A stretch of DNA of 11,829 bases. It comes from Bacillota bacterium. GTDB lineage: Bacteria > Bacillota > Clostridia > Lachnospirales > Lachnospiraceae. The translations under genes were made by a program, and so were the position numbers. The stretch is taken from assembly GCA_023415595.1 (NCBI GenBank), contig JAEZJW010000115.1, positions 1-11,829 on the forward strand, written 5' to 3'. Positions 6,541 to 11,829 of this stretch are shown piece after piece. Below the pieces are notes generated by a model. It ran no database searches, had not been told where the DNA came from, and saw only the letters and a list, made by a program, of their open reading frames with translations. Position 1 is the first letter of the stretch, and each line of letters begins with the position of its first letter.

Positions 6541-7833
6541 TTATGCCATGCTGCATTGGCGCAGCTTCTGTCCGAATATCCCGGTAAGCCCAAGGTCGTC
6601 CACTCTGTTTCTGATCTCCTCCACATCAGTGGTATACAAACCAAGCTTCTTCATCCGGTCAAAATACACTGAGCCCGAGAAGGTAAACTTCTTCCCCATA
6701 CCTTCCTCGGTCTGCATTGCTTCCCTGACATAGGAGATAGCATCACCGACAGCCAGTTCCTCCGGCAGCTCCATCAGCTCCATCTCCATAGCGTACCTTA
6801 CACTGTTATGTCCGGCCAGGGTACCGGTAACAATCGCTTCTGTATGTCCTACCAGCAGTCCGGCCTTCTCTCCTGCACAAAACAGGTTGTCCACGGCCTC
6901 AACCTTCAGACAGTTATCCCTCGGCGCCATAGCAAAGTAGCGCATGGAATTCCCCTTGCCTCCGGCATAGGGATCTTCATAGCGGGCATTCTCAAAGCCC
7001 GGTATCTTCCTTAAGAGCTCCAACGTATAGAAAGGAGTCATCAGCTTGGCATGTCCGGTATCCAAAAGGATTACATTGTCCTTGAACGCATCCAGGGCAT
7101 ACTGTTGGCAGGCCTTAACTCCTAAATGGTCCTCCTTCACATCTTCCGGTACCTGAATAACGGCTACTCCCTTTGCATTAAGTTCCTCCTGAATTTCTGC
7201 TGACAGGGATTCCTTATATAGCTTACAGGAGCCGCTCATTGCTCCGACCGAGCCATCCGCCTTCTTACCAATCATCTCCTCTACGCCGGCCAAGCCGGTA
7301 AGGCTGACTCTTCCTCCGAAGGAAGGGCAGCGAAGGATACACATAGCGCAGCCATTTCCATATTTCGTACAATTATTGATGGGTCCTGCTGTTCCGGTAG
7401 TATCTATGAATACATCCCCGGGGAACTCCCTTCCCTTCTGATCCTTCACCGATAGAATCACTCGGTTATCCATCGAAGCTTCCGTTACTCTGGCTTCATA
7501 AACTATGGTAACTCCCAGCTCTTCCAGATGCTTTACAACTTCGACCGGTGTAAGTGCAATGTCATACAGGTTTGCATGAGCGTGACCCGGAAAGCAGATA
7601 TCCGTATGTCTGGAAGTTCTGTCACAGATCTCAAACAGATCTCCGCCTCCCATTGCGATCATTTCCTCTGTTGCCGTATATCTTCCGTTATTTCTCATGA
7701 TGCCACCCACAAGACCGGTTCCTAAGAGCATGTCCGTCCGCTCCAAAAGGGTTACCCGGGCACCTGCCTTAGCTGCACTGACCGCAGCTGCACAGCCGGA
7801 CCAGCCTCCTCCGATGATGATTATCTCTGCCAT
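6541..7833 (-). CDS. FAD-dependent oxidoreductase with Cys cluster (FAD_oxidored/GidA-like), lysine-riboswitch controlled
   Basis: The protein has 430 aa. The N-terminal Rossmann FAD site is I-I-I-G-G-G-W-S-G (residues 5-13), with E31 ending the second strand. A second FAD-contact segment, N-L-F-C-A-G-E-K-A-G (316-325) followed by G-T-L-A-G-H-N, resembles the GidA/FAD_oxidored fold. In the middle lie C155, C162, C165 and C169-P (C-x6-C-x2-C-x3-C-P), a pattern able to hold an Fe-S cluster or a redox disulfide. No membrane or export signal is seen, so it is probably cytosolic. ATG 7833 has AGGAGG (7843-7848) 9 nt upstream; an in-frame extension into the leader is rejected. It is the first gene after the lysine riboswitch and precedes the permease gene. 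The reaction is unknown; a role in lysine synthesis or lysine salvage is inference. Confidence 0.88.
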   Translation of the reverse strand: MAEIIIIGGGWSGCAAAVSAAKAGARVTLLERTDMLLGTGLVGGIMRNNGRYTATEEMIAMGGGDLFEICDRTSRHTDICFPGHAHANLYDIALTPVEVVKHLEELGVTIVYEARVTEASMDNRVILSVKDQKGREFPGDVFIDTTGTAGPINNCTKYGNGCAMCILRCPSFGGRVSLTGLAGVEEMIGKKADGSVGAMSGSCKLYKESLSAEIQEELNAKGVAVIQVPEDVKEDHLGVKACQQYALDAFKDNVILLDTGHAKLMTPFYTLELLRKIPGFENARYEDPYAGGKGNSMRYFAMAPRDNCLKVEAVDNLFCAGEKAGLLVGHTEAIVTGTLAGHNSVRYAMEMELMELPEELAVGDAISYVREAMQTEEGMGKKFTFSGSVYFDRMKKLGLYTTDVEEIRNRVDDLGLTGIFGQKLRQCSMA

Positions 7834-7859
7834 ACTAATACGCCTCCTATTAAGATAAC

Positions 7860-7896
7860 AAAAAAGCAATTGGCTGTATGCGAATGCGCCAATTGC
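7860..7896 (-). terminator. Riboswitch-controlled intrinsic terminator (attenuator)
   Basis: On the minus strand GCAATTGGC (7896-7888) pairs with GCCAATTGC (7874-7866) over a 13-nt loop. A run of six T residues (7865-7860) follows directly. It lies between the lysine aptamer and the oxidoreductase ribosome binding site, where an expression-platform terminator is expected. Confidence 0.93.
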
Positions 7897-7927
7897 CTGT
7901 TCCTCATTATGTTCTATAAGTAAACAA

Positions 7928-8094
7928 GATAGCACTCCACCTTAATCTCGGTGACAATTACATAGCTATTCACTATGCAACCAGTAATGAACTGTCAGGG
8001 CCAGTCCACCCTTCGGTGCTCTCCCCTTTCCATAAGCATTATAGGCTCCTCTGCAGCCTCCGCTTATTTACTCTTGTCAAGCACACCTCTATCC
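7928..8094 (-). ncRNA. Lysine riboswitch (L-box) aptamer
   Basis: Read on the minus strand, the order of conserved blocks is that of the lysine aptamer. P1 is GATAG (8093-8089) with CTATC (7932-7928). AGAGGTG follows the 5' arm of P1 and then AAGAGTA (8074-8068). A P2-region hairpin has ATAAGC/GCTTAT outside and AGGCT/AGCCT inside. Next come GAAAGGGGAGAGC, CCGAAG, the CTGG element, a CATAG/CTATG stem, and GTCACC with GGTGGA before the closing P1 strand. The length of about 167 nt is normal. A promoter lies just upstream and a terminator just downstream. Riboswitches of this class normally stop transcription when lysine is bound. Confidence 0.95.
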
Positions 8095-8112
8095 AAATAT
8101 TAAATTATGCTT

Positions 8113-8142
8113 ATCATAGCATAAAATGTATTTTGGTGTCAA
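8113..8142 (-). promoter_or_regulatory. Sigma-A promoter of the lysine-riboswitch operon
   Basis: A perfect -35 TTGACA (8142-8137) and a -10 TATGAT (8118-8113) are spaced 18 nt apart on the minus strand. The predicted start near 8106 lies about a dozen nt before the aptamer, as expected. Confidence 0.85.
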
Positions 8143-8202
8143 ATAAAAGCATATGGTAATTATTTACACTCTGGTCTGGCCCTATTCATCCGCATAGGTA
8201 TA

Positions 8203-8601
8203 TTATATACCAATAGAATGCAACCAATCCAAAGCTTCCTTCTCTTCTTCGAAATGCCCTACGAGAAGCTTCGAAGCGGAGCTATCCTGATGCATCTGCG
8301 ACATCTTCTGCATGATCGCAGTTTTACCGTCGAGGAAAGCGATTGCTGTACAGCCCTCTTCTTCCACCTTATTGTGTAACCGGATGAATTCTGCAGAAAC
8401 CTCCTTGGGAATGGTTGCGTCAATACCGGTAGGATCAGCAATATAAGCCCACTTGCCCCCAAATCTCCTGCCGACCTTCAGGACATCACTCAACAGTGCT
8501 TTCACATGCTCGGTGGTCCAGATACCGCTTCCGAAGGTCATTACAATATTACGGCCCGGAATATCCGTATAATAGCCGTAGAAAGTATTCATTATATTCA
8601 T
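8203..8601 (-). CDS. Small SpoIIAA/STAS-like protein
   Basis: This 132-aa soluble protein has no signal peptide or membrane helix. The pattern is beta strands, then W-T-T-E-H-V-K-A-L-L (about 28-37), then G-G-K-W-A-Y-I-A-D-P-T-G-I (about 48-60), and a second alpha/beta half with A-I-A-F-L-D-G-K. It resembles the SpoIIAA-like/STAS-like alpha-beta proteins found widely in bacteria, whose roles are mostly unknown. The first ATG (8601) is chosen because AGAGG lies 7 nt upstream; a second ATG follows three codons later. It has its own promoter (8645-8673) and no clear terminator. Its TAA stop lies in a perfect short palindrome (8197-8211). The assignment rests on a moderate, remembered resemblance. 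Confidence 0.65.
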   Translation of the reverse strand: MNIMNTFYGYYTDIPGRNIVMTFGSGIWTTEHVKALLSDVLKVGRRFGGKWAYIADPTGIDATIPKEVSAEFIRLHNKVEEEGCTAIAFLDGKTAIMQKMSQMHQDSSASKLLVGHFEEEKEALDWLHSIGI

Positions 8602-8608
8602 CGTTTTT

Positions 8609-8623
8609 CCTCTCCCCCAGAGG
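8609..8623 (-). promoter_or_regulatory. Small hairpin covering the ribosome binding site of the SpoIIAA-like gene
   Basis: On the minus strand CCTCT (8623-8619) can pair with AGAGG (8613-8609) over a GGGGG loop. The 3' arm is the likely ribosome binding site, so folding would hide it. Confidence 0.4.
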
Positions 8624-8644
8624 GAAACATATTTTTACCGGAAT

Positions 8645-8673
8645 ATTATAGCAACAATCCTTATGTAATTCAA
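8645..8673 (-). promoter_or_regulatory. Sigma-A-type promoter of the SpoIIAA-like gene
   Basis: TTGAAT (8673-8668) and TATAAT (8650-8645) have a 17-nt spacer on the minus strand. The predicted start near 8638 gives a leader of about 37 nt. Confidence 0.8.
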
Positions 8674-8703
8674 TGAAAGAATATTTTTCTGCAGTAGTCG
8701 ATT

Positions 8704-8723
8704 ATATAATTGACGAATTATAT
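8704..8723. repeat. Perfect inverted repeat in the divergent intergenic region
   Basis: ATATAATT and AATTATAT flank a 4-nt GACG spacer. It lies between the outward-facing promoters of the SpoIIAA-like gene and the lipoprotein gene, so it may be an operator, though A/T-rich sequence can form such repeats by chance. Confidence 0.4.
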
Positions 8724-8783
8724 CCCGTACTATTTGATATTTTCAAAATATAGCTTTACGAAGTCCGGAGTTGTTATATAATA

Positions 8784-8812
8784 TTGACTGCATAGGTAAA
8801 ATGTGGTAACAT
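8784..8812 (+). promoter_or_regulatory. Promoter of the FMN-binding-like lipoprotein gene
   Basis: TTGACT (8784-8789) and TAACAT (8807-8812) are separated by 17 nt. The start would lie near 8819, about 40 nt before the ATG. Confidence 0.65.
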
Positions 8813-8860
8813 TTAATCACCAAAATAAGGTATTTATTTATAAATTAAGGGAGGATTATT

Positions 8861-9877
8861 ATGAGGAAATTATTAGCGCTACTATTATGTGCAGCCATGG
8901 TAATGACAGTCTTTACTGCCTGTACTAAATCAAAAGAGACGGGCGCCGGTGGGAAGGCTAAGACCGGCTTGGCCGTTATCACAACCGCCGCTAAATCCAA
9001 GGATGCCACAGCGGATGCAGACGGATTGGTTGAGGCAGATTCAACCGCAGTAGCGGTTTTGGTGAACGATAAGGGTGTCATTGTGAATTGCATCATTGAT
9101 GTGATCCAGCCTAAGATCAACTTCTCAGCGGCCGGCGAGCTGACTACGGATATGGCAACAGAATTTGTCTCTAAGAAAGAGCTGGGGGATGCTTACGGGA
9201 TGAAGAAGGCTTCCGGCATCGGCAAGGAATGGTATGAGCAGGCTAAGGCATTAGAGGCTTATGTCATTGGCAAGACCCTGGATCAGGTGAAAGGAATTGC
9301 CCTGAATGAAGAAGGTGCTCCGGCAGTTGCTGATCTTACCTCTTCCGTTACTGTCACAATCGATGATATTGTAAAGGCTGTAGAGAAGGCTGTAAATGGC
9401 GCACAGGACCTGGGTGCCTCCACCGGGGATAAGCTCGGACTAGGTTTGATTTCAGGACTCGGTCATTCTGTAAGTGTAAGTGATAAGGACGGGCTTGCAC
9501 AGGCTTATACCCATTATGGCGTAATTACCCTGAATAAGGACGGCAAGATCACCAGCAGTATCATCGATGCTTCTCAGGCTAATATTAATTTCTCCAAGGA
9601 AGGTAAGATTACCTCTGATCTTACTGCTGAAATCAAGACCAAGTGCGAACTCGGAGATGCTTATGGAATGAGAAAGGCTTCCGGAATCGGTAAGGAATGG
9701 TTTGAGCAGGCCAAGGCCTTCTCTGATTATATCGTTGGTAAGACGGTAGCAGATGTGAAAGCGATCGCAGTAAACGAAGAAGGTTCTCCGACAGCAGCCG
9801 ATCTTACCTCCTCCGTCACAGTAGGTGTCGGTGATTTATTAACTGTCATTGAGAAAGCAGGCGCAACCGCCAAGTAG
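8861..9877 (+). CDS. Lipoprotein with two tandem FMN-binding-like domains
   Basis: The protein has 338 aa. It begins M-R-K-L-L-A-L-L-L-C with a lipobox ending F-T-A-C21, so it should be exported and lipid-anchored. Two homologous copies follow, at about 35-178 and 192-334. Both carry G-D-A-Y-G-M-(K/R)-K-A-S-G-I-G-K-E-W, E-Q-A-K-A and G-K-T, an N-E-E-G-(A/S)-P element, and D-L-T-S-S-V-T (158-164 and 314-320). The overall shape resembles FMN_bind domains of the RnfG/NqrC kind. D-L-T-S-S-V-T sits where a D-x-x-S-G-A-T flavinylation motif would lie, so Thr164 and Thr320 could be FMN sites, but the core Gly-Ala is changed. ATG 8861 has AAGGGAGG 6 nt upstream. No redox partner gene is adjacent. The lipoprotein call is firm; the FMN role is inference. 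Confidence 0.82.
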   Translation: MRKLLALLLCAAMVMTVFTACTKSKETGAGGKAKTGLAVITTAAKSKDATADADGLVEADSTAVAVLVNDKGVIVNCIIDVIQPKINFSAAGELTTDMATEFVSKKELGDAYGMKKASGIGKEWYEQAKALEAYVIGKTLDQVKGIALNEEGAPAVADLTSSVTVTIDDIVKAVEKAVNGAQDLGASTGDKLGLGLISGLGHSVSVSDKDGLAQAYTHYGVITLNKDGKITSSIIDASQANINFSKEGKITSDLTAEIKTKCELGDAYGMRKASGIGKEWFEQAKAFSDYIVGKTVADVKAIAVNEEGSPTAADLTSSVTVGVGDLLTVIEKAGATAK

Positions 9878-9961
9878 GAATCGGAACCGAGGAAGCTGGT
9901 ACACGTACCTAATATAAGCTTATATAGTGCTCGAAAGAATTAATTATTATCACATTCATAA

Positions 9962-10036
9962 AAGGGCTATGCCAGGAACACAGCAGCAGATGATGTCAGT
10001 TTATATAACATCCCTGCGGTTCTCGGTATAGCCCTT
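9962..10036. terminator. Long imperfect hairpin between convergent genes, probable bidirectional terminator
   Basis: AAGGGCTATGCC and GGAAC (9962-9979) pair with GGTTCT and GGTATAGCCCTT (10018-10036), with one mismatch and a few G-T pairs. A second inner helix (GCAG and GATGT with ACATC and CTGC) extends it. Short T stretches follow on both strands. It lies between the lipoprotein gene and the convergent ASCH gene. Confidence 0.7.
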
Positions 10037-10100
10037 CTGTTTTATAACTCTTCTCTCGTTATAATAATCTTAATCACTGTTGTGAGATCATTATTTGTGA

Positions 10101-10586
10101 CTATAGGCCAGATCTATCAGATCTATAAACAACCTGAAACTCTTCACAAACCACCAGCATATCCTCGGAAGGCTCTCCCCCCATCTCTGCCATATCTCTG
10201 GTGAAACAATCCCAATGGACCCTTCGCCAATATTCAAGGGATCCATCCCCTTCTCCTTCTGTGGCTGCAAACTCGGGTGGCACCTGATTGAAGGGAAACA
10301 GCTGTACCCCGGTAGTCTCAATAATACATCTGGCGATACCGTCCCAGTCAGTAATTACACTATAATTCCCTGCCTTTGGCGGTTCCTCCTGCTCATATTC
10401 ATAGCAGGCATATAGGGAGGCAGTCGCACGCTTCACTCCCTGCAGCACCAATTCTACCAGTTCCTCCGCATCCTTCTTATTATCACAGAAATGCCAGGAA
10501 GTATATCTCTTATTCGCCTCCTCTTCCTGCTTTCCGTTCGCTGCCAGATATTCCTGCCACAGCTTCCGTACACTGCTATGCTCCAT
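10101..10586 (-). CDS. ASCH-domain protein
   Basis: The protein has 161 aa from ATG 10586, where GAGGAG lies 7 nt upstream; an in-frame extension of 19 residues has no such site. The ASCH fold is clear: K52-R-A-T-A-S-L, G73-N-Y-S-V-I-T-D-W-D-G, C87-I-I-E-T-T, the E110-G-E-G-D-G-S-L-E-Y-W-R signature, and a C-terminal D-M-L-V-V-C-E-E-F. ASCH domains are RNA- or nucleotide-binding beta-barrels related to PUA, and some members hydrolyse modified nucleosides such as N4-acetylcytidine. The biological role of this subgroup is not settled. The protein is cytosolic. It lies 131 nt after the serpin gene on the same strand, so it may share a transcript or use its own promoter; no clear promoter was seen. 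Confidence 0.9.
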   Translation of the reverse strand: MEHSSVRKLWQEYLAANGKQEEEANKRYTSWHFCDNKKDAEELVELVLQGVKRATASLYACYEYEQEEPPKAGNYSVITDWDGIARCIIETTGVQLFPFNQVPPEFAATEGEGDGSLEYWRRVHWDCFTRDMAEMGGEPSEDMLVVCEEFQVVYRSDRSGL

Positions 10587-10717
10587 CTTCGTGCTCCTCA
10601 GATATAATTTAAATTCTGAATCAAAATAACATATTTGAAACAATCACAACTTTTAACTCCATCAAGGGAAATATGGTCCCCTTAAGTATCCGCATATCAG
10701 ACTTAATAAGACTTAAC

Positions 10718-11829
10718 TCATTTGACCTGGGGCTGCATCATGCTGCCCATGAACAGAATGGTATCCGTAGCAGTATCCCGGATGAAGAATAGGAACGGAA
10801 CATCTGCGATGAAATTTAACGGTGGCTCAGCCAGTGCTGCTGTTGTAGCTACCTCGATTCCAGTCGCAGCGGACGCTTCGGTTCCCCATTCCTCTACCCT
10901 GATCATCGCCTTATGGGTCACACGGCTGACATATAGCTTCTTCCCGATCAGCTCAAAATCTGCGTCCTGCCTGGAAAATGCCTCTTGCATTCCCATTCCG
11001 ATCAGAATATCATTCAGCTCGTCAACACTGTATTCCAATTCAAACTTCGGGACTCCAAGGGTTCCGATTTCTTTTACTTCTGCTTTATCCAGCTTCCCGA
11101 AGAAACCATCCTTCTCCTTTGATGTCAGCCCTTCATAAAGCTCCTGAATGGATTGTTGCTTATCTTCGGGAATCAGGATATCCATAACAATCGTTCCGCT
11201 CCCGTAGGGAAGCTCTATTCCTTGCATTCCTCCCTCGTTGTAATACCGGAATTTCTCCTCAAAAAGATGCATCATATCAACCCTGGTGGGTTCCTTCTCC
11301 CCGTAGAAGGTTGCCTCCCTTGTATCCTTCGGTTCAAAGGGAAGCTTCCATTCTCCGTTAAAATACACTGCATTTGCCAGAAATACCCTAGTACTCTCCG
11401 GATCTGAAAAACCATCCAGGAAGGGATCAATCATTCCATTCGTCTTCTTTGACACCCATTGATTTACTTCCTTAAGCGTTTCCTCTTTCTTAAAATCCAC
11501 ATTGAAAATATCGCCATCATAATAGTAACGGGCCGGTGCTAAAAGAGCTGTTTCGAGCTGATCACTGAACTCTCCCTCCTTCGCCAGCCAGATAGCGTTC
11601 GCGGTATTGAGCTTGACTCTAGAATACGAAGCGGCTTGCAACAACCTCATCAGCAGACTGTTATTCGCATTTACATAATGGTTGGCTGCTTCGTTATAGT
11701 CGGATGTATAGCCTTCCAGAAGATCATACCCCAGAAGCTTAGCCATCTCCTCCCTGGTGCCTTTATCTGCGCCATTATACAGCATCGATAAAGCCATGGC
11801 GATACTGTAGGGTGAGAGAAAGGTATTCT
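10718..11829 (-). CDS. Serpin (serine protease inhibitor), N-terminus outside the window
   Basis: The reading frame stays open to the right edge. The visible part is about 369 aa, and the N-terminus, including any signal peptide, is not seen. The first visible residues, N-T-F-L-S-P-Y-S-I-A-M-A-L, are the conserved serpin helix-B region, so the ATG at 11797 is internal. Other hallmarks are N-A-V-Y-F-N-G-x-W, L-P-Y-G-S-G, V-P-K-F, the hinge E-E-W-G-T-E-A-S-A-A-T-G (codons near 10894-10859), and the C-terminal A-D-V-P-F-L-F-F-I-R-D with L-F-M-G. The small-residue hinge fits an inhibitory serpin that traps a protease by loop insertion. The reactive-centre residue is probably T or A, which suggests an elastase- or subtilisin-like target (inference). 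No good terminator follows. Confidence 0.95.
   Translation of the reverse strand, partial: NTFLSPYSIAMALSMLYNGADKGTREEMAKLLGYDLLEGYTSDYNEAANHYVNANNSLLMRLLQAASYSRVKLNTANAIWLAKEGEFSDQLETALLAPARYYYDGDIFNVDFKKEETLKEVNQWVSKKTNGMIDPFLDGFSDPESTRVFLANAVYFNGEWKLPFEPKDTREATFYGEKEPTRVDMMHLFEEKFRYYNEGGMQGIELPYGSGTIVMDILIPEDKQQSIQELYEGLTSKEKDGFFGKLDKAEVKEIGTLGVPKFELEYSVDELNDILIGMGMQEAFSRQDADFELIGKKLYVSRVTHKAMIRVEEWGTEASAATGIEVATTAALAEPPLNFIADVPFLFFIRDTATDTILFMGSMMQPQVK

Noticed and set aside
7834..7935. In-frame N-terminal extension of the FAD oxidoreductase by 34 residues
   Set aside because: It would start inside the closing stem of the lysine aptamer and run through the attenuator terminator. The FAD motif and a strong AGGAGG site both point to ATG 7833.
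10587..10643. Upstream extension of the ASCH protein by 19 residues
   Set aside because: GAGGAG is correctly placed for ATG 10586, and the ASCH proteins start near this point.
10699..10716. Direct repeat AGACTTA-ATA-AGACTTA at the end of the serpin gene
   Set aside because: It is short, A/T-rich and present only twice, with no sign of an attachment site or mobile element.

Overview
The window looks like a piece of a chromosome from a spore-forming, low-to-moderate-GC Clostridia member, most likely Lachnospiraceae-like. The reasons are a Coat_F-type spore coat gene, a MutS2-like ATPase, a lysine riboswitch with a Bacillus/Clostridium-type transcription terminator, strong AGGAGG ribosome binding sites, and a bacterial serpin. 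The taxonomy is an inference from gene content. No IS element, CRISPR array, tRNA or rRNA was seen.

Layout. (1) 1-2069, plus strand: a structured leader hairpin, then a MutS2-family ATPase that lacks the C-terminal Smr nuclease domain, ending at a strong terminator (2126-2166). (2) 2206-4320, minus strand: a compact gene set read in the order diguanylate cyclase (GGEEF, with a Cys-containing N-terminal sensor-like region), SDR oxidoreductase, and a YbgC-like acyl-CoA thioesterase whose TTG start overlaps the SDR stop. (3) 4467-5012, plus strand: a spore coat protein with Coat_F/ferritin-like halves joined by a Gln/Ser-rich linker. (4) 5081-8142, minus strand: the most interesting unit. It has a promoter, a complete lysine (L-box) riboswitch aptamer and an intrinsic terminator, followed by an FAD-dependent oxidoreductase with a Cys cluster and a roughly 11-12-helix permease. 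It ends at a hairpin terminator. (5) 8203-8601, minus strand: a small SpoIIAA/STAS-like protein with a good sigma-A promoter. (6) 8861-9877, plus strand: a lipoprotein built from two tandem copies of an FMN-binding-like domain, divergent from the previous gene. (7) 10101-10586, minus strand: an ASCH-domain protein. (8) 10718 to beyond the right edge, minus strand: a serpin whose N-terminus lies outside the window.

How the genes work together. The clearest regulated unit is the lysine-riboswitch operon. Known lysine riboswitches of this kind shut genes off when lysine is plentiful, so the permease is a good candidate for uptake of lysine or a lysine precursor. The flavoenzyme may act in making lysine or releasing it from a derivative. 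The family does not reveal the flavoenzyme's substrate, so this part is inference. The diguanylate cyclase/SDR/thioesterase set is a second unit whose close spacing and overlapping start suggest co-expression, but its substrate is unknown.
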